Shown here: positions 22,762-35,749 of the stretch, piece after piece
Layout: each line of letters opens with the position of its first letter
How positions within the stretch are numbered: position 1 is the first letter of the stretch
Assembly (NCBI GenBank): GCA_902806575.1
Contig: CADCXD010000011.1
Coordinates: 124,001 to 188,000, forward strand
Length of the DNA stretch: 64,000 nt
Direction: 5' to 3'
Origin: Jackrogersella multiformis
Taxonomy: Eukaryota > Ascomycota > Sordariomycetes > Xylariales > Hypoxylaceae
Notes under the pieces: generated by a model
Told to the model about the DNA's origin: nothing
The model's input: only the letters and a program-made list of their open reading frames with translations
Databases searched by the model: none
Made by a program: the position numbers and the translations under genes

Positions 22762-25245
22762 CTACAACACCAAAACCCCAAACCCAAACTCCTCGCAAAA
22801 CCTAGCGCAGCACTCGACGCACGCGCGCTGCCTCACGGCGACGTGCGCGCCGACCGGTTTCGCTAGCGCGAAGAAGCGCAGCGCCTTGTCGCCGGCCACT
22901 GGCACCACGGCCACGGCCCCGGTCTCCCGCCGCGCTTCGACGCGCGCGTGCTCGAGCAGGGGGGCCAGGCCGCGGCGCGCCGCCTCCGCGTCCGTGGTTC
23001 GCCGCGCCCAGTCCACGTACCATGGCAGCGCATCTTCCGGGAGGCAGAGGTATATTTCTGGGAGAGGTGGGGGAGTGCTGGAGCTGAGACCAGTAATGGC
23101 TGTGGGGGATGGATTGGGGATCTGCATGGGCGTGTCGGGGCTGTGCGGACACGCTTCGATGCGCTCTGCCGAGGCGAGGGTCTTGAGGATGCCGCAGGGG
23201 TTGGCGTGGGTGCCGCTTGTTCTGGCGCCTTCTTGGTCCAGGAATCGGGCTAGGGTGCAGTACAATATATCGTGGTTCTGAGCGCCGCCCTCCTTGCGTA
23301 GGAGTTCCACCCGGCTCTCCCTGCCAAACATGTTAGATATCGTCAGCCGCAGCGGAACCTCGAATGTCCTCCGAGGCACGGCGCTAGGCTCCGTGCGCGA
23401 GTCCTTGCCGGCGACCATGCGGTACCGTCTAAGGGTGCGCTGGTCGTATATCCCGCCTCGGCGCCAGCAGAGTCGCAGGTAACTCTCGCCGTCTGCGGGG
23501 AGCGCACTCGCAAGCGTGATAGCCGGCCATACCACTTGTCCAGCTCCACACGACATGAGCATGTGCTGCTGTAGATGGTACTTCTCCTCATCCGACCTGC
23601 CCTCGTTCATCTTCTCCCCGGTCAGCATCCTACACACGCGATGCCACTCCATGACATCGCAGCACGCCTTCTGCTTTCTGAAAATACGGCAGATAGCCGA
23701 GATCACCGTACTCGGCGCGACCACAGCGTTCCCCCACACAAACGGGTCCGGGCGCAACAGCAGCCTCTCAGGATCGCGAAACAGCGACAGCGCGAGTATC
23801 GAGGCCACAAAGTGCGCCATCTGCTCCTGAAAGATCGTCATGACACCGGGCTCGGCCAAGGGGGTGAACTGGGTCTCGAATCCTGCGCTCTCCCACTCCG
23901 CGAGGTCGTCCGCGTATGTCTTGCTCCCCAGGAACGCGTGAGCCTCGCGGTGGTCGTGGATGGGCATGCCCATCTGCTTGCTGCGTAGGTCCTGCATGTG
24001 CTTCGTCTCGCACCCGGGGACGAGCCGCAGGATGCTGTTAATGTCCTGGCGCTCCGGGAACGGCTCGAAGCGGTCGGTGTATATCTTATGCACTTCTGTT
24101 CCGGAAGCCCCTTGTTGCTGGTGTTGCTGTTGGTGATGATGTTGCTGTCGCATATTAGTTTTCGTATCGCTAATATCCGTAGTAATTTCACAAGGGGCTC
24201 CCCAGCGGTCGCGAGACACGCAGCCTTCGGAGCACATCGTTACGCCTTTGCGAGCTTCGGAGAGCGCGAAGGGGATTACTTCGATGGCGGCCTTATTAGC
24301 TTGCCCTCGGTCGAGTCTGAAGGCACTTAGCATGAGGCGGAAGAACGTATCAATTCGCACCAAACCAGTGTACTGCTCTGCTCTTCCAATATCGAAATAC
24401 CAGTCCTCCCAGTCCGCCACCGAGTATATTCCCCTGAGCTTGACGTACTCCGGCGAGTACTCGTCGATCGGAAACACGAGCTTGATGCCGATCTTGGTCT
24501 CGCCCGGTCTGATTTTCTCCCGCCGTGGCGAGTCGTCGTCTTCCAGCCAAATTACAGACTCCTGGTTCAGCCACCAGCGCAGGAACGCTGCGATCCAGGG
24601 CGCACAGCGACCCGCATGAATGCTGAACGCTCTAAGCTTGTGACTGTCGGGGTTCTTGGAATGGAGGAGCAGTAGCAGATCGACTATCCTGTCCACTGCT
24701 CCCATGTCAGGGGTCTTGCCTAGACGGCCCAGTGAGACGGCTTCGTGGCCGAAGTCGCGAAGGCCGTGAGATATCATGATTTCGTAATCGACGACATGCT
24801 CTGCGAACCCGGAGAGTTGGCACCTCGCATCGATCGCCAATATCAGTGGGTGTAGTTGCTCAGTTGTAGGACACTGTCCCTCCCACCGCGTGAGATGGCG
24901 TTCCATCAGTTTCGCCAGGATCTGGGCGCACTCCATCGGATCGAACGCGGTGACCAGGGCGCAAACCAGGGCCAAGAGCTTCAAACCGCCTGGTCTGCTG
25001 CCGAGGTAGGAAGCTGCGTCGCGATCTGAGAAACCGACGAGCACCTTGACAGCAGTAATAGGTATGGCCACGCGATCCGCGAGAATCTGCCTCTCGACTT
25101 CTTCGCACGTCTCGCTGCGGATTCCGAGCGCGTCGCCGAGCTCCTGGCAGGCGGATATCACTCTTAAATAGTCTCCGGTGAGGTGGGACGTGAACGCTGG
25201 ACTGTCCCAGGTAGGATTTACGTGCGTGGTGGCTTCATCTGCCAT
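22762..25245 (-). CDS. Uncharacterised 827-residue protein
   Basis: One long uninterrupted frame; the ATG at 25245 (MADEATTHVN) is chosen because the in-frame codon further upstream is GTG. The gene is distinctly GC-rich compared with its flanks. It is rich in Leu, Ala and Arg and contains a His/Gln tract (RQQHHHQQQHQQQ) about halfway, no signal peptide, no convincing membrane span and no motif I can tie to a known fold. Many conserved-looking Trp and Cys residues (WLNQESVIW, WEDWYFDIG, CMLTGEK-type stretches) suggest a folded protein rather than chance. The length of open frame makes it certain to be coding; function is unknown. It resembles the large ascomycete-specific hypothetical proteins whose role has not been defined. 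Confidence 0.75.
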   Translation of the reverse strand: MADEATTHVNPTWDSPAFTSHLTGDYLRVISACQELGDALGIRSETCEEVERQILADRVAIPITAVKVLVGFSDRDAASYLGSRPGGLKLLALVCALVTAFDPMECAQILAKLMERHLTRWEGQCPTTEQLHPLILAIDARCQLSGFAEHVVDYEIMISHGLRDFGHEAVSLGRLGKTPDMGAVDRIVDLLLLLHSKNPDSHKLRAFSIHAGRCAPWIAAFLRWWLNQESVIWLEDDDSPRREKIRPGETKIGIKLVFPIDEYSPEYVKLRGIYSVADWEDWYFDIGRAEQYTGLVRIDTFFRLMLSAFRLDRGQANKAAIEVIPFALSEARKGVTMCSEGCVSRDRWGAPCEITTDISDTKTNMRQQHHHQQQHQQQGASGTEVHKIYTDRFEPFPERQDINSILRLVPGCETKHMQDLRSKQMGMPIHDHREAHAFLGSKTYADDLAEWESAGFETQFTPLAEPGVMTIFQEQMAHFVASILALSLFRDPERLLLRPDPFVWGNAVVAPSTVISAICRIFRKQKACCDVMEWHRVCRMLTGEKMNEGRSDEEKYHLQQHMLMSCGAGQVVWPAITLASALPADGESYLRLCWRRGGIYDQRTLRRYRMVAGKDSRTEPSAVPRRTFEVPLRLTISNMFGRESRVELLRKEGGAQNHDILYCTLARFLDQEGARTSGTHANPCGILKTLASAERIEACPHSPDTPMQIPNPSPTAITGLSSSTPPPLPEIYLCLPEDALPWYVDWARRTTDAEAARRGLAPLLEHARVEARRETGAVAVVPVAGDKALRFFALAKPVGAHVAVRQRACVECCARFCEEFGFGVLVL

Positions 25246-26373
25246 CTCTACTCTTGGTGTTTTACTTAGGCACGTACGGTAGTAATGTGCTAATGAAATA
25301 GGGATAATCTGTTTCAATGTCACTTCTGAAGAAAGACCTTAGGATACTGTGAACCTGACTTGGAACCCAGCGCTGGGTACCTCATAGTTAAATAGTAAAC
25401 ACTCTGTTACACCCTGACTGTAGTCGTGATAGACGTGATGTAGTTTAAAGACTCATTGTGTACCTCCACTTCAAAATGAGAGGCAAGATATCCATCTCAC
25501 TAGCCCACCTACCTACTAGAAGTGACGGTAGTTCATGATACTGAATGAGTTCTTCATGACAGCACAGACATGATGATAGAAATAGTTGAATACCTAGCTG
25601 GGTATTAGAGGTCAGGGGTAGCATAAGATTCAACGGAGTATTAAAACCCGGAATTTAGGATCATTTACCAAGTAGATCAAGACTGAAAACCTCAGGAGGC
25701 ACTTTCCAACTCACATAAGGACTCAGGTACTTCGTCTTGTTGATTCTTTGCATGTAGGTAACCCTGACCTCCTATTGTCACACACGATGACTACCTAATA
25801 TGTCATATTCATTGTTTCTTGGCGAAAAGACACTGTAGTAACACAAGCAAGATAGGTACAAGGCGCCCGAAACACGATTGGACTGGAGGCTATCATCAAT
25901 CACTCAACGCACGGAACCGCCAGATGTTGAAGTACTGTTAAATCATATAGCTAGGTTAATAGCTAAGTTAGGTATCGGTCCTCCCCTTTCCGGCTCCTCC
26001 CATCGAACTGAACAAGGTATACCGAACCGGGACTGAAAAGCAACGCCTATCTAATGCAATGGTGTCCAGTCGAGCCTGGACTTTCTGTAATGGTACATGG
26101 GGGGAAAAGAAGACACATTTTTCGTCTGTGAATTAATCCGTTATAACGCCTCTATATGTGACGCACCAGCTCCCCCCGTATGGTTCCTGCTCTGCCGTGG
26201 CCATGGATATAGCGCAAAGAGCCGCTAGCCGGTACGCCAATAGGGAAAAATTGTGAAGGATAGGCCAGTCCTTAAAAAGCCCTTCCATATCGACCAGTAG
26301 ATTATCAACCACCCATGGTGCTCGATTAAGCATGAGGATAACCGGGACGTGATGGTAAGACCGACCACTAGGT
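25246..26373. other. Intergenic, no gene seen
   Basis: Promoter of the 827-residue protein and 3' region of the KDM5 gene. Open frames here (25445-25633, 26133-26333) are short and unrelated to anything I recognise. Confidence 0.5.
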
Positions 26374-29300
26374 TTAGTCCGAGTCTTCCATATCCATCAC
26401 GTTTCGCTCCGCTTCGAAGCTGTCAGCCGTGACGCTTACCCGTTCCTTTTCACGTTGCCTTTCCTTCTTAGCATCATCATCGTCATCGGCATTAGTGAGG
26501 TCTAAGAACATCCTGTCGACATCTCTATCGTCATCTTGATGACTATGGCTCATAGTTGTTCTGTGAAACGCATCATCACGGTTGTGCTTCCACACGTCGG
26601 GGCCGAATATCTCCTCAGCCCGTTTACGGCCCAACTCGGTGGAACTTAGTAGTTCAAGGGCTTTATCTTTGCCAGCATCCGTGTTTAGATTCAAGCCGTC
26701 GTCCTGCCCGCGGAGTAAACGTTCCTCTAGTGTCAGGGACGGGTCTGCGGCGGTTAGTCGAGGGCCTGGGCCATTATTACTAGCCGACATGAAGAAGTCC
26801 GAGTGCAAGCCTGCAGCATTATTCACCTCCATAGCGTTAGCCCGAAGGGATGATCCGGGCCTACTAGAGGATGCTGAATTTGACCGTTGCGGTGGATGCG
26901 CATGAGAAGTACTAGTCAAGGCTGGAGTTGACGGCTGCGAGCTCCGGGAGAGAAAAGGGTGACCACTGGAGCCGAATGAGTGAGAGGATGGACTTGTTGC
27001 ATTCGGGGGGGCGAGACCGGCACTTGCAGCTGCGGCAGCCTGGGCGGCAGCGGCAGCAGCCTCGGCATTTAGAGCCTTGCGCTTCAAGCTGTTTGCTTTG
27101 CTCTTCATATTCTCCGGAAGGTCGTCAGGATCGTCTACGCCATACTGTGCCAACATCTTCTGTAGTTTCGTCGGACGCGGCTTGCGGGTGCTCTTAGAAA
27201 CCTCCAGCACAGGAGGCGGTGCGGGTGCTACCGGACTCCATTTGTGTAGTTCTTGTCGGAAGAAATTTGTCTCGAAAGACAAGAGGATCTCAGCCCCTTC
27301 AATCTTTCGTAGATAGAATCGCTGGTCGCCAGCCTCGGCTGGTGTGGTGAGCACAGGGTTGCAGAATGCTGAAATATGATCCCGGAACTTCTGCGCATTG
27401 TCAATTATCTTCTTCAAAACCTCCTCTTCTTCGGGTTGGAAAGGCAGGTTTGGAACTTCCTCTTGCCAGGCAATGAGATCCTCAAGCTTAGGCCGCGCAG
27501 CATCTCGGGGGATTTTGACTCGCCAGTCGCAAATTGGACAAGTATACTTGTCATCTTCTTTGACCTTGCCGCGGGCGATCTTCAGACATTTGCCGTGATA
27601 CCATTCGTGACATAGTTCGCATTCAATCATCATGCCAGCCTCGATACGGCGGCAGATGCAGAATACTTCTACCAGAGCTGGATCATTAATATCCCAAGTC
27701 CGCCGGACCTTCCCCTCCTCTCCTCTTTCCTCGCTAGCCGCCCTAGACGCAGGCTCGGCTGGGAGTCGGGGCGTGTCGTTACGAATATCGAAGCAGGCAA
27801 GGTTGCGCTCCAAGACGTAGTCCATATGAGACTTAAGGATGTGGAGGGGGGCATTGGTTTTGCCGAAAAGCTTCTTCCCCTTTCGCATCCAATCCTCGTG
27901 GCGCCTCTGCTCCTTTTCGAGATCAAGGGTTCCAGTTGGCTTGGAATTTAGATCTTCAAGTTTCTTCATGATCTCAACCACCTCGGTATACTTGGGTCTC
28001 TTCTTGTAATCGAGATCCTTTGATCGATCTGTCAGGTCAATGATCTGGCGATGGGCTTCCCGCTGCTTATGCAGAATCTGATCAACAGCGGCTAAAGTTT
28101 CTGCGGTTACGGGAAGCGCGTTGACTTGTACTTGGTTCGAGAGTGCTTCAAGCTGCGGGTAATGGACGACCTCCGCATTTATGAGCTCCTTTGCTTTGGC
28201 TTCCCATTGCATTCCTGCCTGATATTTGTCACCGTAATGCCTCATGTTGTCATTGTACAACGGTATCTCTAGGCGGTGGCCCTCTTCAAGTAATTCCCTG
28301 ACTTCTTTCAAGGTTAGGAACAGTCCTCGGTTCGCCTTAGCTTTGATGTTCCATCTCGTCTGCTCGAGGATCTCGGATAGCTTATCGAGCTCCGGCATAT
28401 CGACATTAAACGCACGGCCTTCCTCTATCAATTCTTCGATAGATTCCTGGCCGCACCCGCGCTCTAGAAATTGTTCAGCATTCTTCTGAAAGCTTCTGAT
28501 AGCGCTGGCGCGTTCCTGCAGATGCTGAATCTCCGGACAATCGAAGCCTATGCGCTCGGCATCGTCAATTAAACGGTAGATATTTTCGACTCGTCGGAGC
28601 TCGCGTTCTCTCTGTTCCTGGGAAGAACTGCCGATGGACTTTCGCAGTCCGCTCTGCCAGACCTTGTCGTTCTTACGGCGGTTCTGCTGTTTTCGCACCG
28701 TATAATTAGTCGCTTCGTCCACCCACTCGTTACAGCGGTCAACGAATTCCCTAAGCGCAGGTATGGAGGGGAGGTCGTACGGTATTCGTTCACCCTCACT
28801 CAGGAGGTTCCTTAGCGTTTTGAGCGCTGGCTTCCCTCCGTCGTCGAGCAGTTTCTCGTATTTATCCTCCCACGTTTCCGGCAGGTTGGCCTTATCTGCC
28901 ACCTTTCGGTAGGTCTCGTTAAGTTGGTCGTTAGTCTTGCGATAGTACAGTTTGTGTTGGTCACCTGCGTAACGCTCTGACTCGGACATGTCGCAGCATG
29001 CATGACTCCCAGCATGCTGGATACAAAGGACTTTGCCAGACTGGAGGCACTTGAATCTTGACAAGTAAGCGTAGCACTTGCAATGAGCGCACTGGTACTC
29101 TTCCTCGGGAACGTCTACGTCTATGACGTCGAAAGCGAGCGAGCAATGTTCGTCGGATTCGGTAGTAAGTGCACAGAGTTCGTGAGCGTCTTCCCGATGT
29201 TTAGCAATGAACTCCTCTCGTTGATCGAGCTCTCGCTTATGTATCCTCTCGAGCGCGGGCGCGAGCCATTTTGCAGTATGAATGGTTAGTCCTGAACTAG

Positions 29301-32294
29301 TTCCTTCTGCTGCTGTCCATAGAAGTTCATCATGCGAGAAACATGGCTGTCGTCGGAACTGCTGTAATCGCTCTACACCAGCAAGTCCATATGGTTCCCA
29401 TTCTGACGGCGCGAAGTTGACAGCCTCGTTGAAGTTAAAGCCGTGGTTGAAGCCTGCGTGGTAGGCCTGGGGAAACGTAATGACAAGCTGACCGGCTCTT
29501 TGATCAAGCGCACATACGCGGACACCTGCCTTTTTAAGTTGCTCGGGTGTCAGAAGTGTAACGAGCTGGAACAAGAGGTCGGGTTGCGTCTCAAAAAGCT
29601 CCGGCACCGCCTCCCTCATAGCATTCTCGAACTTGTCAGTATCGGCGGCCGGGATACCATACCACGTCTTGGTCGCTCCAAAGTGCTGATAGTTGATGGA
29701 ATATGCAAAGTGATCCTCATTATGCCAGCAGAACGTCGAGAATATCATCCCAACGTAAACCCACGGAACAGTCATACCCGAGATATCTGACTTAATATGC
29801 CGGAAGAGACTTTCGGGATGTAGAGGCATGACGTTCAAGTTCCAAGGATCGGTAGAGTACGGATCGCAAGGGTTGCGCTCAGCCGTCGGGAAGCCAGAAC
29901 CGTGAGTGGTGCAATGTATGTCGGCGCCATACTCTACCTCGACAGTTTCCTCGGTACTAGTGACGAGTCTCCAAAACTCCTTTTCCACGTCCTCTTCCGT
30001 CACTGGCCTTGAACAATTGAGCACGGGATCAACAGGCATTCGGTTTTCGAAGTAGCCTTGCTTAAAGTCTGCTGCCTTCTCCTGGAATTGCTTGAGCGAA
30101 TACAAGCCGCCTTCCTCAAAACCAAACTGGCCATCACCAACAAGGCATCTGTGGCAGTTCCACTCGGCATCCGGTTTGTGCTTGAGCGGAGGATCTAAAC
30201 AAGTACCATGGTACCCGTGATCGCATGATTCGCATACAGCGATGAAGCCTACCTCATCACCTTTGCCGCAAGCTTCGCATTTCTATATAGATAATTAAAA
30301 AAAGGTCTGATTATTTATCCCTGAAGGATAGGATGCTTACCTCGCTGGGACTCGACGACTCAGCTCGTGACATGGGTATTTTAGGAGCTGAAGGTCGAAA
30401 AAGTGACATATGCGAACCGGCAACAGTAGGAACCGTTTCTATATATCAACCTGCATTAGTTTCGCAAACGATTAAGCCAATCAAGGACTACAAGGACTAG
30501 ACAGGCCATTGTATGGTTTCCTCTCTGCTGTGCATTGCTGCACGGAAAGGCGCATGATTGAACGCATTGAGAATCCCTGCACAATCGCGGCTCCACAAAT
30601 AAATAAAGCACCGTAAAGGGAACATCACACGTTTCGACCGGGGAAAAAGGAACAAAAGATAGGAGTAACACCGCCCAGAAGACTGAGGTGGAAAAAATGA
30701 ACCAAGTGGAAGGAGTAGTAACAACACCAATGGAGGTATGCGACCAGTCATAAAAAACAGGTAAACCACGAGTATTAACCATGGAGTATTAGTCATAAAG
30801 AGTTGAGAATAAAGATCATGCATACCTTTCTTGAGTCTTTTGCTCCTCCTGCTGCCATTCTCGGAATCGTCAATACCGTTGTCTTTCTTCGCTGAGTCTA
30901 AGCTATCAGAGCTAAGCTGACGCTTCAGAGCAGTTGTAGGCCCGAGTCCGGACGGCCGGAAATCCGGTGTGTTTTTAGCAGAGAGATGTGGACTTCCATG
31001 GTGCTTCGGAGGTGGAGTAAATCCCTTTGGATCCGTTGGAGCAGGTCTGTTGACGCTCGTGAACCCGGCATTGACCGGTGTGAAACCTCCCGAATTGATG
31101 GCAGTGAAGCCACCGGATGCTGATTGCGAGATAGCAGCAGGCGCGTCGGCCATGATTGTATCACGGTCGGTCTCTTGCTTCGGGCCATTCAAGCTTTGCT
31201 GAAGGGCATCGCTAGCATGTCGCGCGGGCGATTCTGCTCTTAGGCTAGAAGGAGTGTTGACAGCCGATCGTTTTATCGGGCTAGGTGCTGGACTGGGCGT
31301 AAGTGGCCCACCATATTCGTACTCTAACTGTTGATATACGCCAGGTTTTGCTTGACGGAGATAGTTTTCGTACGGTGTCAGCCATCGATCGTAGGAGTTC
31401 TTGAGCGATGTAGATAAAGACGACATAATCTTTCCACTGTACCCCAAATCTCTGCCAATCTCTGCCCACTTCTTCGTCTTACAGACTTTTTCAAATCCGC
31501 CACGAGACTCAACCGCCTTCTTGAGCCGATATAGGTCGAGGGGTTTCTTGTCGACGTAAGGTAATCGGTTCAAGTTAGTTCCCTGCTGCCTGTGGAATTT
31601 GGCGAGGGCGTCGAGGTAGCTCAGATTCGCTCGTGTGCCTAGTAACGCTTAGGTCAATGATTATCGTTACAACAGCAGTGAGGCTATTTCGTGGAGAACT
31701 TACTGCCTTCGACTGAGTTTAATTCTTGCTTTCGGGTTCGGAAATGGAATTTCTGTGCATTGTCAGCGCGCCCCCGTAGAAAACCTTCCCGTGATCCTCA
31801 GCTAGCATATACTGCTAATCGCCATTCAAGACAATCCAGCAACTTACCTCGGTGTCGATTGCGAAGTCAGGATTCCACGAGTCGGGAGGGATAATCTTGC
31901 AGATGCCGAATTCGCGGGCATCGGGAGTGATTTTGCGGACATACTCGAACGGATCTTTCCATTCTTCTTCGGTAGGGTGGTAGGTTGGCGCTTCCTCGAG
32001 TCCATACGGCCTATTTCGCTTGGGTGGTTCTCGACTCGCGGTGGCCTGGCCTCTTCGCTCAACCGAAGTAAGGTCTAACGGGGCACTACGCATAGAGCTG
32101 AGGGGCACTTGGGGATTCGAAGGATGATAGCCGTTAGAGTTGACCTGCGTCTTGGGTTTCGCGCCATTGGTTGCCGACGAGGCATGGCTCGGGGCGTTCG
32201 TGTTGCCGACTGCAGGAGAAGCTCTTGAGCTAGCATTTGCACTGCTGAGACCTCCAACGCCGCCACTATGGCCGGCGGAGGGGGTGGACACCAT
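26374..32294 (-). CDS. kdm5: KDM5/JARID1-type histone H3K4 demethylase
   Basis: Five exons on the minus strand: 32294-31848, 31752-31704, 31638-30826, 30387-30341 and 30282-26374; 1754 residues. Domains in order: JmjN (~103-144), ARID (~172-262), PHD1 starting at ~453 (CEACGKGDE...CESCDHGYHGTC), JmjC (~590-750), C5HC2 zinc finger (~850-885), PLU-1-like helical region, PHD2 (~1327-1375), and an acidic, low-complexity tail. Iron ligands are present: H639 and E641 in CWHNEDH, H727 in AYHAGFN; K657 in KTWYG should bind 2-oxoglutarate. The enzyme should remove di/trimethyl marks from histone H3 Lys4 in the nucleus. The 438-nt third intron is unusually long for this window and stays open in phase for ~110 codons. 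Exon 4 is only 47 nt. Confidence 0.93.
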
Positions 32295-35200
32295 GTTTCA
32301 CTGCAGGCAATTGCGGTAGAAGGTAGCAAATGAACTTTCTCGAGGTGGAAGGTTTCCAGCAGTGCTGGATTGAGTAGTGACGGGCAATGCTTGCCAGTCA
32401 CCGTCGGAATGGTGGAAATTGTGAGGCTGTCACAAGGAGAGTGAACCGTATGTGCATCGCATGAGCATCTCACTAGGCCGTGATGGTGCGGATGCTCGAG
32501 GTAACAGAGTAGATGAGTGTTCGTCCAAACAAGGCGAGAGATGAAGTCGTAAGTCGGTTCGCGGGATATCGACCTTGAATAGGTGAAGAGAGATCGAGGA
32601 GATGTGATGTGTTACGTGCCCTAGACGTCAAGTATACAGGCAGTATGGTACTTGGTCAAGATACGCAACCGAGCTTCTTCGTCAAGCAACGACAAATTAA
32701 AAAGAACGGGCGATGATCCGATCTCCCAATAGCGCAACTTCAACCACCAAAGCGCAACCTCGAATCTTGCGAATTACTAAATTAGTAGTATCATTAGAGA
32801 CCAAGGATGGAAGCCGAGTGAAAAAAGAAACGGCACTCAGTGAGCGAGGAGAATTATTGCCGTCTAATTAACAGACATTGGAGGGGAAGTTCAACTCGAA
32901 GGGATTTGTATATTAGAGTGGAAAGAGGGTTTGATGAGGAAAGGTTTTGAGACGTCGAGGTGTGGTATGTGGTATGTGGTATGTAGGTAGGAAATGTAGA
33001 ATAGGCGTGTAAGTAGAATAGAAAACGGACTAGATTGGATAAGAGCGGGATACCGAAGAGGTAGGTATGGTGGAACGTGGATGGTCAGTGCCAAAAGAAA
33101 ATAGAGCTAAAATAGAAGTGTACCTGGGTACGTACCTAAGGCTAAGGTTGCCGTAAGAGGTAGCTTTACGGTAACGGTTGGGATGCAAGGCAGGAAAGAA
33201 GAAGAAACGGGACAGGGTCACGCAATCAACGATTTTACGGTGCCTAGGTGGATTGGAGAGAAGGCAGGAGGTAGGCAAAAGTGGTAAGATAAGTAAATAA
33301 AAAGAGGAAGTAGCAAGCAGGGTGGATATGATGGATGTGGGTGAATTGCGACTCGTAGCTGTCGTCGGGAATCTGTGCCCACCGCCCAGTGTACCTAAGC
33401 TGCTAAGCAGGTAGGTAGTTCCATTTAGCTTAGAAAGATCCATTCCCTTTAAGTGGGTCAACTTTGCGCCGTAGGTATGAGGTACGTACAATACAGAAGT
33501 ACTTATAATTGAGAAGACTTTATAAGTACTTGGATTTACTTATGCAATACTAGATCTTCAATCTATTTCCATCTAGAAAATTCCGAACTCCAATTTTACA
33601 TGAGATATCAGCCGTTACAACTATGCGTCGCATGTACTTATAATGTATACTTCATGTACACCAATGTCGTTTTTGACTACTACTCCATCCAACCTACTTA
33701 CAAGCTACCTAGGGTATGTACATCGCCTCAAGTCTCAATCTATCATATTTCCCACCCTCTTCGCATTAACTATACCTAGGTACCTATATTTTTAACAAAA
33801 TCATGTGATGCCATCAATAATAATAATAAAGCAAAGCAGACTAAACCAACTGCATGTTACTCATTGCGCGATACCGTTAAAATCTTTATTGCCACCTGAA
33901 GTATCGTATCTCCGCTTCGTCTTTGTGGCCTACCTAGGTACACTAGCTGCCTAGGTATAGGTAGGTACCTACATAGGTAGGTACATAGGTAATGAAGGGA
34001 CGTGGTAAGTTTAGTGTTAGCCCCATATTGGGGAGTCAACACTTACCTAGGTAGCTACCCTATCTAGGTACCTACCTAGGTAGTTTACATATTGACGCCT
34101 CAACTCTGTCATATTTCATACGGCTTACGCGGGCGAAAAAGGTTTGCGGTCTGACCTTCACCTTCGAAGTGACCAAGAAGATATTGGGGTCGATGGTACG
34201 ATACATAAACTCTATACAATTTAGCACTTGCCAACAAGCGGTCACTCTCGCATTCTCACATGCTGGCTTGCTTACATACATACCTACCTAGGTACGTAGG
34301 CAAGTGTCCATGTTGGGTAGGATCCGTACGTAATATAGAAATATCCTTCGTTTGGGCTACCTAGGTATGCGCGACAGCTCCATGGTCGAATCGTTAAATT
34401 CACCAAGGATCATGAGAGATATGGAAATAGGATGGGTGGCGGCTGTTTAGGCTTGATTAAAACCGAAGGATCCGCGCGCTCTCCTCGACGATAATCCCCG
34501 ACGAGAACGCAGGACGAGATGAAAGAAAGGTAACAAAAATTCCGCAATGGGCATAACTACAGCTAGTGGTGGTAAAATAAATAAAAATAAAGCAAATGTC
34601 GGTCCAAGTATGGCAGGTATGCGATACTGCCTGCATGCTATCGACTCGCCATGCCTGGATACCTGAATAGTTCCAAGGGTTGGGGCGAGGCTGCACGATT
34701 ACACCGATATTATTAAGATGGTTATATCCATGGATGTATGCGTTGGGTGATGTGCTTACACTACCTAGGTAGGTAGGTATAGGTAAATACCTACCTCTAT
34801 ATCTGTAGTTTATGGTTAGGTATTTGTGATTTGCTTTTTTTTTTTGGCTGTGCCTCACGCTAATTCCTACCATATGAGCTTACCTAAGTACTTCTACTAG
34901 GTATTGAGCTTGTTTTATCTGTCCATGAATAAAGTATTTATCAATCAATAGCCTTAAAAAAGGAGGCCTCGGGTTATTCCGGATAAATTTGAACCCATTT
35001 GAGCCGATTTCCCTAATAGAATTCGAACCATCGTGAGTCGCAATCAATTTCTTTAGTTTTTTTATTCCTCATTATTGGAGATTAAAGTTAGGCACGAGGT
35101 TGCTCGAGTTAGGGCATCCTTGGATGTCGCCAAAACATGAAAGAAATGAATTGATATCGCAGGCAAACTTGCAAGGATAATAACCAATGAGTCGTCTAAC

Positions 35201-35749
35201 GAGCCAATGGTAAAAGAATGACGTTCAAAAGGGTGGGTCTTGATCCTGGTCTGCATGACGGGAACACCACGCGAGCAGTCGCAGAATGGATGGAAGGTAA
35301 AGGCCCAGGCCCCCTTTTATGGTAACAAGACCCAGAACCGCACAATGCTCGGCTCGGCTGAGCTACTTTGCGGGGGACTGTCCTAGGTAGTGTACAGTCT
35401 GTACTATGTAAAACCTTGGTAGAAGGTGCCATTTCGTGTCGTACATAATACGAGATTTTTAAGACCTAGGTATATTATATCCGAGATAGAATCAACAATA
35501 ATAAAACATAACTAACTTCAGGACGAAGAATTTTGAAACTGAATTTTCTTTAAAAATTGTGTAGAATAATATTTGCGGAAGGTAAAAATATCAAGTCGCC
35601 TTGTCCTTAAAAGGACCCATGTTAACATCACCCAACGCCTTGCTATGCTGATAAGAAGTTATAGCATGATACTAACCGGTAGGTAGGTAGGTGATAATAT
35701 TTACGCCTGTACTTGTATAACTGTACTAGGTAGTGTAGGCTCTGCAACT
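32295..35749. other. 3.5-kb intergenic region rich in CCTAGGTA palindromes
   Basis: Leader/promoter of the KDM5 gene on the right and 3' side of SLX1 on the left. No ORF here looks coding. The part between 33.7 and 34.9 kb holds the densest set of CCTAGGTA/TAGGTACCTA units in the window (33705, 33775, 33930-33990, 34044-34083, 34287, 34358, 34764). A purine-rich A/G strand (32880-33350) is typical of fungal 5' leaders. Confidence 0.5.
33925..34085. repeat. Clustered CCTAGGTA/TAGGTACC palindromes
   Basis: Within 160 bases there are at least six copies of CCTAGGTA or its partial forms, joined by TAGG/CCTA tetramers (for example TAGGTAGGTACCTACATAGG and CTAGGTACCTACCTAGGTAG). The arrangement allows many alternative hairpins. 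No gene is present. Confidence 0.8.

Noticed and set aside
30456..30782. 108-codon minus-strand frame in the KDM5 intron
   Set aside because: It lies within the intron and is not in the phase of exon 3; no homology recognised.
33900..34090. Candidate CRISPR-like or satellite array
   Set aside because: Repeat units are short palindromes with irregular spacing and no conserved spacer length; this is eukaryotic nuclear DNA.
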